Source: CAWKMN01 sp963850765
Lineage (GTDB): Bacteria > Chloroflexota > Anaerolineae > Aggregatilineales > Aggregatilineaceae
Direction: 5' to 3'
NCBI GenBank assembly: GCA_963850765.1
Contig: CAWKMN010000003.1
Span: forward strand, 310,001 to 374,000
DNA length: 64,000 nucleotides
The number at the start of each line of letters is the position of its first letter. Positions within the stretch are counted from its first letter, which is position 1. The translations under genes and the position numbers were made by a program. Shown piece after piece: positions 45,017 through 52,455 of this stretch. The notes beneath the pieces are model-generated. The model saw only the letters and a program-made list of their open reading frames with translations. It was not told where the DNA came from and did not search any database.

Positions 45017-45502
45017 GTGAATACGACAAAATCTGAGCCGCTGTCGGCGGCCGCTCTTCAGATCGATTGGCCGCGCGCCATCTCGATCGTGCTGGCGATC
45101 GTGGGGATCCTGGTGGCGGGCTATCTGGCCTGGGCAGAGGTGACGAATAACGAGACGGTGTGCACCGACACTGGCAGCATTGACTGCTCGGCGGTGCAGG
45201 AGAGCGCCTATGCCAAGACCTTCGGATTCCCTGTGGCGGTGATGGGGCTGCTCGGCTATGTAGCGATCCTGGCGGTGCTGGTGCTGGAAGACCAGATCGA
45301 CCTCCTGGCGGCTTATGGGCGGACGCTGGTCGTCGCGATGGCGCTGTTTGGGTTCATTTTCCAGACTTACCTGATGATTGTCGAAGCGACTGTGCTGGAA
45401 AAGTGGTGCCTGTGGTGTATCGCGTCGCATGTGACGATCACGCTGCTGCTCATCGTCGGCGTGTATCGGGTCTACAAGTTCTGGCAGCCGCTCCGGCAGT
45501 AG
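45017..45502 (+). CDS. Vitamin K epoxide reductase (VKOR) family protein
   Basis: About 161 residues from a GTG with GGAGGAAAA upstream. Four to five membrane helices; the loop pair CTDTGSIDCSAV and the redox-centre CxxC in EKWCLWCIAS are the VKOR hallmarks. Bacterial VKORs reoxidise DsbA-like thioredoxins via quinone, replacing DsbB. A DsbA-like gene lies 1.4 kb away (46419-47345), supporting a disulfide-bond pathway. An upstream ATG at 44969 is less likely. Confidence 0.9.
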   Translation: MNTTKSEPLSAAALQIDWPRAISIVLAIVGILVAGYLAWAEVTNNETVCTDTGSIDCSAVQESAYAKTFGFPVAVMGLLGYVAILAVLVLEDQIDLLAAYGRTLVVAMALFGFIFQTYLMIVEATVLEKWCLWCIASHVTITLLLIVGVYRVYKFWQPLRQ

Positions 45503-45546
45503 AAGTGGCAGCCCCCCAACTCATTTCATAGGTTACAGGAATCAAA

Positions 45547-45574
45547 ACGGGCGGCTTTGATTGAGTCCGCCCGT
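45547..45574 (-). terminator. Terminator of the S1-domain gene
   Basis: Read leftward: ACGGGCGG (45567-45574) pairs with CCGCCCGT (45547-45554), followed by TTTTGATT. It lies just beyond the S1 gene stop. The stem-plus-TTTTGATT layout is repeated after recA. Confidence 0.7.
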
Positions 45575-45587
45575 GGGTTCTTCCGGC

Positions 45588-46304
45588 TTAGTCGCGGTGC
45601 TGATGAAGGGTCCGCGCGAAGATGTCTTCGCGGTCTTCGCGGCGTCGGCTCTTCTTGCTGCGTTTCTTGTCAGAGCGGGAGGGCAGGGCAATTCCGGAGC
45701 TTTCCATGGCAGCGCGCAGAGCCAGTTCCATCGCCGTGGGCAGTTTCTCGCTGCTTTCCTCGTCGGCGGTGGCCTGAACCCTGGCGGTCTCTTCGACGGC
45801 GCGGGCGCTCAGATCGATCTGGCGCTTGCGGCGGTCATACTTGATCACCTTCACGTCGATCTCGTCACCGATGCTGACCACCTCGGACGGATCGCCCACA
45901 TACCCCTTGGCGAGTTCCGAAACGTGGACGAGGCCGGGGCGCTCGGCCCCAATATCGACGAACGCACCGAATTTCTCTACCCGCACGACCGTACCTTTGA
46001 AGACGCCGCCCGATTCAATGTCTTTCCAGCTCACGAGCGGGGGCTTGATCATGGTGAGATTGATCCGGCCTTTTTTGCGGTCAACGTCCTGCACCCAGAC
46101 GGTGACGTCGTCCCCTTCGTTGAGCACATCGGTCACGTTCTTGACATGCCCTTCGGACAGTTGGGAGATGTGGAGCAGACCGAGACGACCCACGCCAATA
46201 TCTACCAGGGCGCCGTACAAATCGATCTTCTTGACGGTCCCTTTCAGTTCCATCTTCGGGGAAATTTCATCTAGCGTCGCGGGGACGTGGTTATCGGTCG
46301 TCAT
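45588..46304 (-). CDS. S1 RNA-binding domain protein
   Basis: 238 residues with two S1 domains: about 17-86 (LKGTVKKIDLYGALVDIG, LLHISQLSEGHV) and about 100-170 (FKGTVVRVEKFGAFVDIG, LVHVSELAKGYV), then a charged Lys/Arg-rich tail that may bind RNA. Related to ribosomal protein S1 but with fewer repeats; could act in translation or RNA stability. ATG at 46304 with TAAGGAG 8 nt upstream. It has its own consensus promoter and a leader with a tRNA-like hairpin. Confidence 0.88.
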   Translation of the reverse strand: MTTDNHVPATLDEISPKMELKGTVKKIDLYGALVDIGVGRLGLLHISQLSEGHVKNVTDVLNEGDDVTVWVQDVDRKKGRINLTMIKPPLVSWKDIESGGVFKGTVVRVEKFGAFVDIGAERPGLVHVSELAKGYVGDPSEVVSIGDEIDVKVIKYDRRKRQIDLSARAVEETARVQATADEESSEKLPTAMELALRAAMESSGIALPSRSDKKRSKKSRRREDREDIFARTLHQHRD

Positions 46305-46329
46305 GGTGAAAAGCTCCTTACATATCCGG

Positions 46330-46346
46330 GCCGGACTTGAACCGGC
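46330..46346 (-). other. tRNA T-arm-like hairpin in the S1-gene leader
   Basis: In the sense of the S1 gene: GCCGGTTCAAGTCCGGC, a 5-bp stem with the 7-base loop TTCAAGT, as in a tRNA T-arm. It is followed by CCGGATA, as an acceptor 3' strand would be. No matching 5' acceptor, D-arm or proper anticodon arm is found upstream, so it is not a full tRNA. It lies inside the 5' untranslated region, 26 nt before the ATG. Confidence 0.5.
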
Positions 46347-46371
46347 ATATTCCCATATTTTGATCCTGGGG

Positions 46372-46400
46372 ATTATAACTGCTCCTCAAGATCGGGTCAA
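46372..46400 (-). promoter_or_regulatory. Predicted promoter of the S1-domain gene
   Basis: Minus strand: -35 TTGACC (46395-46400), 17-nt spacer, -10 TATAAT (46372-46377), leaving a leader of about 60 nt. Confidence 0.75.
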
Positions 46401-46418
46401 CGGTACGTTGTAGTTTGG

Positions 46419-47345
46419 TTAGCTTTCGTCCGCGGCCAGCCGCGCCAGTTCGCCGTCGATGATGCCGCTGAAGACCTCAAACGGCTGCGCGCCGATGGCA
46501 TACACCACGCCGTTGATTACAAAACCGGGCGTTCCGCGCAGGCCGTAAGCCTGGGCCGCCTGGAAATCATTCGTGACCTCGTCCTGATAGCGGTTGCTGG
46601 CAAGACACTCCCCAAACGCGTCCGTATCCATCCCCAGGTCGGCGGCATAACTCATGAACGTCTCGTCGTTCAGCGGCGTATCCTCCTGGTTGGTCAGACG
46701 GTCGAACAGACGGTTGTGCAGATCCCAGAACTTACCCTGTTCCTCGGCGCACTCGGTCGCCATCGCCGCGCGCATCGATTCCTCACCGAAGATGACAAAA
46801 TCCCGGTAGATAAACTTTACCTGAGTCGGGTAGTTGGCGAGAATCTGGGGCAAGGTCTCGCGATACCAGCGGCCGCAGAAGCCGCACTGAAAATCGGAGA
46901 ACTCGATGATGACCACGGGGGCATCTTCGGCACCCTGGAAGGCATCATCATCTTCGGCCACGTCCGCCGGGATGATCGTCGGGGTGGGGGGGATTGGCGT
47001 GTTGGTCGGGACAAGCGCGGCGACCTCGGTTCCTACCGCGTCGTTGATCATTTGCTGGACCTGCGCGCCGCTGGCTCCGCCCCCGACCGAAGCGGATGCG
47101 ATCTCGGTGCCGACCGCCTCAGCCACAATCGCCCGGACCTGGTCCTCGCTCAGGGAATCGTTGTCATTGCTCGCCCCGAAATCGCCCAGAGGGGTCGTGA
47201 TCAGACACGCCACCAGAAAAATTGCCGCGACCATGATACCGAACCCGTACAGAAGTACGCGTGACCGCGGGTCGTGAGGCGGCTCTGATGACGGTGGGGT
47301 GGTATCGCGCAAGGAGACGGGCTGAGCTTCGCCGTTTTCAGACAT
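46419..47345 (-). CDS. Membrane-anchored DsbA-family thiol:disulfide oxidoreductase
   Basis: 308 residues: cytoplasmic N-terminus, one transmembrane helix (about 30-50), a Pro/Thr linker (about 110-125), then a thioredoxin-fold DsbA domain with active site FQCGFCGRWY, an inserted helical subdomain and the cis-Pro region GTPGFVINGV. It should oxidise or isomerise cysteines in exported proteins. The nearby VKOR gene is a natural recycling partner. The coiled stretch between anchor and linker may promote oligomerisation. Confidence 0.9.
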   Translation of the reverse strand: MSENGEAQPVSLRDTTPPSSEPPHDPRSRVLLYGFGIMVAAIFLVACLITTPLGDFGASNDNDSLSEDQVRAIVAEAVGTEIASASVGGGASGAQVQQMINDAVGTEVAALVPTNTPIPPTPTIIPADVAEDDDAFQGAEDAPVVIIEFSDFQCGFCGRWYRETLPQILANYPTQVKFIYRDFVIFGEESMRAAMATECAEEQGKFWDLHNRLFDRLTNQEDTPLNDETFMSYAADLGMDTDAFGECLASNRYQDEVTNDFQAAQAYGLRGTPGFVINGVVYAIGAQPFEVFSGIIDGELARLAADES

Positions 47346-47391
47346 AGTTGTTGTCCTTCTTGGTCGTATAAACTAGATTTAGGCTTTCAAA

Positions 47392-47420
47392 ATTATACGT
47401 GGTGAGAAAGGGTCTGCCAA
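47392..47420 (-). promoter_or_regulatory. Predicted promoter of the DsbA-like gene
   Basis: Minus strand: -35 TTGGCA (47415-47420), 17-nt spacer, -10 TATAAT (47392-47397), about 47 nt before the ATG. Confidence 0.7.
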
Positions 47421-47454
47421 TAGGCACTTTGGCGGATTTGAGTGCGACGGGAAT

Positions 47455-47481
47455 CAAAAGGGCGGGTGTGTCAGCCCGCCC
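47455..47481 (-). terminator. Terminator of recA
   Basis: Read leftward: GGGCGGGC (47474-47481) pairs with CCCGCCC (47460-47466), then TTTTGATT. It follows the recA stop by about 35 nt. The stem is a member of the GGGCGGG repeat family. Confidence 0.7.
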
Positions 47482-47515
47482 AGGTGGTCTGTGGCAAAAC
47501 GCGATCAAGCTATCC

Positions 47516-48586
47516 TTAGTCTTCCAGCGGGGTGACGGCGTCTTCTGCTTCGGCGCTGTCGCCGTTGGATGAGAACGTCGCGGTGAGCGGCATGATCTTG
47601 TAGCTTTCGCGGATGAGCATTTCCAGCTCGTAGGCGAGTTCGGGATTGTCGCGCAGATACTGCTTGGCATTCTCGCGGCCCTGACCGATCAGCCCGTCGT
47701 TGTAGCGGAAGAACGCGCCGCGCTTATCGATGACGCCGGACTCTACACCCAGATCCAGAATATCGCTTTCTTTGCTGAAGCCCTGATCGTACATCAGGTC
47801 GATTTCGCACTGGCGGAAGGGCGGCGCGACCTTGTTCTTGGTGATCTTCACGCGGGTGCGGTTGCCGATGGTCGCATCCTTCTGCTTGATGGCCTGAATG
47901 CGGCGGATGTCGATGCGCACGCTGGCATAAAACCGCAGCGCCCGCCCGCCGGCCGTGGTTTCGGGGTTGCCGAACATCACGCCGATTTTCTCGCGGAGCT
48001 GGTTGGTGAACAGCAGCGCCGTATTCGACTGCTTGACCGCGCCGGAGAGCTTACGGAGCGCCTGACTCATCAGGCGGGCTTGCAGACCGACATGGCTGTC
48101 GCCCATGTCGCCTTCCAATTCGGCGCGCGGCACCAGCGCCGCCACGCAGTCGAGGATCACGACGTCGATCGCGCCGCTGCGAACCAGCGCATCGGTGATT
48201 TCAAGCGCCTGCTCGCCCACGTCGGGCTGCGAGATGTAGAGATTGTTCACATCCACGCCGAGACGGGTGGCATACATGGGATCGAGGGCGTGTTCCATAT
48301 CCACAAAGGCGCACACGCCGCCCAATTTCTGTGCTTCGGCGATGACGTGCAGGCAAAGCGTGGTCTTGCCCGAACTCTCGGGACCGTAGATTTCCGTTAC
48401 GCGCCCGCGCGGAATGCCGCCGACGCCGAGCGCCAGATCAATGGCCAGCGAGCCGCTTGAAATGACCTCCACCTGCAAATGGGATGCATCGCCCAGGCGC
48501 AGAATCGTTCCATCCCCAAACCGCTTGGTGAGTTCGGAGAGCGCGTTATCTAATGCCTTTTGGCGGGGATTCGGATTGTCGGCCAT
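47516..48586 (-). CDS. recA: Recombinase RecA
   Basis: 356 residues. Strand-exchange ATPase and co-protease for LexA. Walker [21 protein letters not shown], the L1 region [19 protein letters not shown], the [20 protein letters not shown] block (L2 at its end) and [12 protein letters not shown] are clear. Unusual changes from near-invariant positions: VDMEHALDP (normally DAEHALDP) and LDCVAALVP (normally VDSVAALTP). The gene starts with a good context after an SOS-like promoter and ends in an acidic tail. Confidence 0.97.
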   Translation of the reverse strand: MADNPNPRQKALDNALSELTKRFGDGTILRLGDASHLQVEVISSGSLAIDLALGVGGIPRGRVTEIYGPESSGKTTLCLHVIAEAQKLGGVCAFVDMEHALDPMYATRLGVDVNNLYISQPDVGEQALEITDALVRSGAIDVVILDCVAALVPRAELEGDMGDSHVGLQARLMSQALRKLSGAVKQSNTALLFTNQLREKIGVMFGNPETTAGGRALRFYASVRIDIRRIQAIKQKDATIGNRTRVKITKNKVAPPFRQCEIDLMYDQGFSKESDILDLGVESGVIDKRGAFFRYNDGLIGQGRENAKQYLRDNPELAYELEMLIRESYKIMPLTATFSSNGDSAEAEDAVTPLED

Positions 48587-48639
48587 GGTTACTCCCTAAC
48601 GCGAATGCGCGCAAAATAGTAATCGTTGTAGATGAAGCG

Positions 48640-48668
48640 ATTATAGCACGGGTGTTCTAAAACGTCAA
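48640..48668 (-). promoter_or_regulatory. recA promoter with possible LexA operator
   Basis: Minus strand: -35 TTGACG (48663-48668), 17-nt spacer, -10 TATAAT (48640-48645). Within the spacer is GAACACCCGTGC (48646-48657), one mismatch from the Gram-positive-type SOS box GAAC-N4-GTTC. A repressor there would block the promoter. Confidence 0.65.
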
Positions 48669-48687
48669 TTATTCTAACACAAGCTGT

Positions 48688-48800
48688 TGACCTCACCCCC
48701 CGACCCCCTCTCCACACGCGGAGAGGGGGAGCCGGTTGGGAATAGGATCAATGAACGGAAACGGTAAGGGCGTATTGCTATACGCCCCTACAAAGGCGTA
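48688..48800. repeat. Two intergenic repeats between recA and the PPC gene
   Basis: A CTCACCCCCCGACCCCCTCTCC...GAGAGGGGG palindrome (about 48692-48730) and the hairpin GGGCGTATTGCTATACGCCC (48767-48786) followed by CTACAAA. No gene. Confidence 0.6.
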
Positions 48801-48805
48801 CACAC

Positions 48806-50938
48806 CTAGTCCTGAACGAGCGTCAGGTTGAAGGTGCCCTGCGTGCCGCCGACGTTCAGGCCGTAGTGCGTGGCGATGACGTAGTACGTGCCGGTGGACG
48901 GCAGCGTCACCTGTTCGATCACGGAGTTCGGGTTTTCGCCGGCCGTCACGTCGTCGTTATAGGTGATCTGGATCTGTTCGGGCGAGATCAGGTACAGCGC
49001 CGGATCCAGTGTGCCGCCCTGCGCGTTCATGCCGATCGTCACGATATCGCCGACCTGGCCTTCAAACGAATAGACGACAAACCGCTGCTGCGCCGTGATG
49101 CTGCCCGATACGGTCTGCCCGTAGCTCATCGGCGTGGCACTCGCCAGCGCCGCCTGATAATTGAGCGAGGCCGCGTTCGCCATGTCGAAGAAGCCACCCG
49201 GACCGGCGACGACGGTGCCGTCCTGCCCGACGGTGAAGGTGATCATGTAGCGCGAGTTCGGGCTGGCGGGCTGCGTCGTGTTGATGATCGTCTGATCCTG
49301 CACATTGACGGTCAGGCCAAAATTGACCGGGCGCGTATCGGTGCAGGCATTCTGATACCATACTTCGGCCTCATAGACGCCCGGCTGCAAGCGGTTCGGC
49401 GGCCAGTAGATGTAGGAGACCGGTGTGTCGGTCACATTGGTGCAGCCGACATTCCCCTGAAGCTCAAGGATACCGCCGCTGGGAGAGGTCAGGAAATCAT
49501 CATAGACGGCGTCACCCAACGGGTCGCGCACGAGAAGCTGAAGATCGGCCCGCGTGGCCCATTGCAGCTCTACCTCGATCGCACCGTTGGGCAGGGTCTG
49601 GCCAGGGGTAGGAGTCGCGCCCGTGGTGGCGGTGGTGCCGCCGGTCGTCGTCGCGGCTGGCGTTGCCTCGGTTTCGGTGCTGGTGGTGACGAGCGTCAGG
49701 TTGAATTCGCCCTCGGTGCCGCCGATGGTCAGGCCGTAGCGGGTGGCCAGCAGCGTGTAAGCGCCGTTCACGGCAAGGCTGCGGCTCACCGCCGAATTGG
49801 TGCTGTCGTCCGCATCGTCATTGCTGTCGAGCGGGGTGCCATCCGGGCCGAGCAGCACGAGATAGGTGTCCAGGCTGCCGGAGAGGGAATCCAGATTTGC
49901 CTGGATGGTCGTGCCGGCGTTGGCAGTGAAGGTATACGCCTGGGCAGGCGCGTCATTGGTGATGACGCCGGACACTGTGCTGCCAACCGCGATGGGGTCG
50001 GCGCTGTTGATCTCATCCTCAAAGATGGTCACATTCAGCCCGGCGTTAACGCCGCCGTTGACCAACTGCCAATCGCCATCTGCGTCCAGATCGATCCGCG
50101 CCAGATATTCCTGGCCGGGGTTGAGCGTCCCGGTCAGGCTCTGCGGGGTCTCGTCGTTGGCGCTCACGTCCAGCGTGAAGACCTGCGAGCCGCCGGTTTC
50201 ACAGGCATCCGTGTAATAGACGATGATTTCGTAACTTCCGGCGGGAACGGTGCCGGCAGGCCACGCGACGGTCTCGGTGGGCGAGGCGGCGATCGCGGCG
50301 TCACAGTTGGCGTTGATGTCGGCATCGAGCGTGCCACCACTCGGCGCACCAGGGCGCAGACGATGAACGGTGCCACCCACAGGATCGCGTACCTCGAGGT
50401 TGAGATCGACGGCCGCATTCCAGAGAACCTCGAAGACCAGCCCGCCATCCGTCAATTCGACAGTCTGCCCGCCGATCTGCTGGAAGCCGCTAAGCTGGAG
50501 GGTGAAGTCTCCGCTGGCATCGCCGGAGACGCCGCTCGCGCGCATGACCTGAATGTAGAACGTGCCGCTCGACGGCAGTTCGAATTCGGTGATCGTGGCG
50601 CTGGAGGCGGTGCTCACATCGGTATCACTGGCGACGACATTGCCGCGCTCGTCGGTCACAACGACCACCGGCTCAAGCTCCTCGACTTCGGTGTTCACGT
50701 CGATAGAGATCGTATCGCCCGCGCTGGCCGAGAGGGCATAAATCTGGATGAAATTGGTCGAGTTCAGAGTGCCGGTCACGATTTCGCCGACGCTGATCGG
50801 CTGGCCGCCGTCCTGCGCCTGCGCCGGGAGGGGCGCGTCGAACGGAGTCATCAGTCCGGCGCACAAGACGATGGCCGCCCAAACGGCAGCACGGAAAGTC
50901 AGGCGGTAAATGGATCGATCGTGGATCATCTGTTTCAT
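48806..50938 (-). CDS. Secreted PPC-repeat protein
   Basis: About 710 residues: signal peptide (to about residue 42, ...PLPAQAQDGG) and at least three pre-peptidase C-terminal-like beta-sandwich domains, each opening with VGEIVTGTLNS- or YGQTVSGSIT-type strands and closing with LPSSGTFYIQV- or STGTYYVIATHYGL-type strands. A Thr/Ala-rich linker (near residue 440) separates them. No catalytic domain is visible, so it is probably a surface or matrix protein. The start at 50938 has GAGGGAG upstream. Confidence 0.75.
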   Translation of the reverse strand: MKQMIHDRSIYRLTFRAAVWAAIVLCAGLMTPFDAPLPAQAQDGGQPISVGEIVTGTLNSTNFIQIYALSASAGDTISIDVNTEVEELEPVVVVTDERGNVVASDTDVSTASSATITEFELPSSGTFYIQVMRASGVSGDASGDFTLQLSGFQQIGGQTVELTDGGLVFEVLWNAAVDLNLEVRDPVGGTVHRLRPGAPSGGTLDADINANCDAAIAASPTETVAWPAGTVPAGSYEIIVYYTDACETGGSQVFTLDVSANDETPQSLTGTLNPGQEYLARIDLDADGDWQLVNGGVNAGLNVTIFEDEINSADPIAVGSTVSGVITNDAPAQAYTFTANAGTTIQANLDSLSGSLDTYLVLLGPDGTPLDSNDDADDSTNSAVSRSLAVNGAYTLLATRYGLTIGGTEGEFNLTLVTTSTETEATPAATTTGGTTATTGATPTPGQTLPNGAIEVELQWATRADLQLLVRDPLGDAVYDDFLTSPSGGILELQGNVGCTNVTDTPVSYIYWPPNRLQPGVYEAEVWYQNACTDTRPVNFGLTVNVQDQTIINTTQPASPNSRYMITFTVGQDGTVVAGPGGFFDMANAASLNYQAALASATPMSYGQTVSGSITAQQRFVVYSFEGQVGDIVTIGMNAQGGTLDPALYLISPEQIQITYNDDVTAGENPNSVIEQVTLPSTGTYYVIATHYGLNVGGTQGTFNLTLVQD

Positions 50939-51165
50939 TTTATAGTTTACTCCCTCAGAAGTAAGTGAGGCCCCGCTCCCCCTGCGCTGCCTCAAACCCT
51001 GCGCTCAAGCGGTTAGCATCGGGCCATTAGCGGTCGCGCGTAACCGTACTCACCGCTAAAAGCTGATGACTAATAGCTTAACAGTGTAGCCAATCCAAGC
51101 AACAAAGGCAAAGGTTGGGTAGGCGGTGGCAGGCAAGAACCGGCCAGGCGTAGGTTTCCGCAAGT
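50939..51165. repeat. Spacer with GTTAGC/GCTAAA repeats
   Basis: GCGGTTAGCATCGGGCCATTAGCGG (part, from about 51008) and CCGCTAAAAGCTGATGACTAATAG (about 51051-51075) face each other as a degenerate inverted pair. No gene is supported here. Confidence 0.5.
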
Positions 51166-52440
51166 CTATTCGTCGCCCTCGACGGGCTGCGGGGTGGCAG
51201 GGGCATCCCAGCCCAGCGTGACAAAGTTCGTCGTCCCGGCCAGGACCGTGATCGTCTGGGTGAGCCGGTGGCCATAGATGTTGACGCTGATCTCGTATTC
51301 GCCTTCGGGCACGTCGCCCATCACAAAATTTTCGTTCCAGGCCGGATCGGGGATCACGTCCCAATCGCGAACCTGGCCGGGCTTCTTGGCCTTGATGTAG
51401 GTGCTCGTCGTCTGGATGACGCGGCCGCGCTGCGTCAGGGTCACGGTCCAGTCTTCGAGCGGCAGGCCATCCTGGCCGGTGACGCGCCCGGCGACCACAC
51501 CGTGGCCGAGGTATGGCGCCACCCAGAGCAGGGGGTTGTAGCTCGTGAAGTAGCTGCTTTCGTTCAGGCGCACTTCAAGATGCACGTGCGGGCCGCTGAC
51601 ATCGCCGGTGCCGCCGACCAGACCGATCACGTCACCGGCTTCGACCTTCTGATTCTTCTGGACGAGGACGGCGGCCATGTGCGCGTAGAGGGTGTAGATC
51701 TTCTGGCCCCGGTAGCCGAAGTCGTGCTCGATGACGACGCACAGCCCGTACGATGGGTATACGTCGAGGTCGCTCGCACCGATCAGGGTCGCGCCGTCGC
51801 CCGCGAAGATCACCGTGCCCGAACCGCCCGCCTGGATCGGCGCGCCGATGTCGTTGGGAATATCAACGCCGTGGTGGATGCGCCAATCGTTGGTGGGACC
51901 GTCCGAGCCATAGGGATAAAAGAATATGCTCTCGCTGTTGGCGCGCGCATCAACGGGGCGCATCAGCCAGAAGTGGTCGTTGGCGTGCGGGCTGAGCGGC
52001 ACTTCCTCGGGCGGCGGCTGGAAACCCAGTTCCTCGCCGCTGTCGGCCACGTAGACTCCGGTCGGGCTGGGGAACGGCGTCGGGCCAAATGCGGTCGGCG
52101 GCGGATCGGTCGGGCGGAAGGTGGGCGTGGGCCAGGGCGATACCTGGATCTCGTGCGGCTGGACAATGCTGGCTCCCTCGACGGCGGTTGGGGGCAGGGT
52201 GGGCGGCACAAATGCGGCCATGCCCACGTCGGGCGTCGGGATCGGCGTCCCGGCCAGGGCAAGCTGCGCCTCGAGCGCGACCTGCCAATCGGCGGGTTCC
52301 GCGTCGCCAGAGGTCGGGGTCGCGGCAGGGACCGACACCAAGACCGAGGGCTGGTTATTTTGCCAGAGATACAGGCCGCCCAGCGCGAGCAGCGCGATCA
52401 AGATCAGGAGTCCTTCAGCGTTTCGGCTGCGTTCCATCAA
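51166..52440 (-). CDS. M23 family metallopeptidase, membrane-anchored
   Basis: 424 residues: N-terminal hydrophobic anchor (about 9-26), a Pro/Thr-rich spacer (to about 150), then a LytM/M23 domain with the zinc ligands in HHGVDIPNDIG (His...Asp) and HVHLEV, typical of peptidoglycan or glycopeptide endopeptidases. A C-terminal beta-rich domain follows (GRVTGQDGLPLEDWTVTLTQRG, carboxypeptidase-regulatory-like). It ends 15 nt from the beta-propeller gene's 3' end region and likely shares its transcript. Confidence 0.88.
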   Translation of the reverse strand: MMERSRNAEGLLILIALLALGGLYLWQNNQPSVLVSVPAATPTSGDAEPADWQVALEAQLALAGTPIPTPDVGMAAFVPPTLPPTAVEGASIVQPHEIQVSPWPTPTFRPTDPPPTAFGPTPFPSPTGVYVADSGEELGFQPPPEEVPLSPHANDHFWLMRPVDARANSESIFFYPYGSDGPTNDWRIHHGVDIPNDIGAPIQAGGSGTVIFAGDGATLIGASDLDVYPSYGLCVVIEHDFGYRGQKIYTLYAHMAAVLVQKNQKVEAGDVIGLVGGTGDVSGPHVHLEVRLNESSYFTSYNPLLWVAPYLGHGVVAGRVTGQDGLPLEDWTVTLTQRGRVIQTTSTYIKAKKPGQVRDWDVIPDPAWNENFVMGDVPEGEYEISVNIYGHRLTQTITVLAGTTNFVTLGWDAPATPQPVEGDE

Positions 52441-52455
52441 CCGGCTTGTCCTGTT

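Noticed and set aside
46325..46400. Possible complete tRNA gene on the minus strand
   Set aside because: Only a T-arm and 3' acceptor-like strand can be drawn. There is no pairing 5' acceptor, no D-arm, and the anticodon-arm candidate has an 11-base loop.
48866..50968. 700-codon ORF antisense to the PPC-repeat protein, and a similar one opposite the protease at 5235-7364
   Set aside because: Both are shadows of high-GC genes with signal peptides and clear domains on the minus strand.
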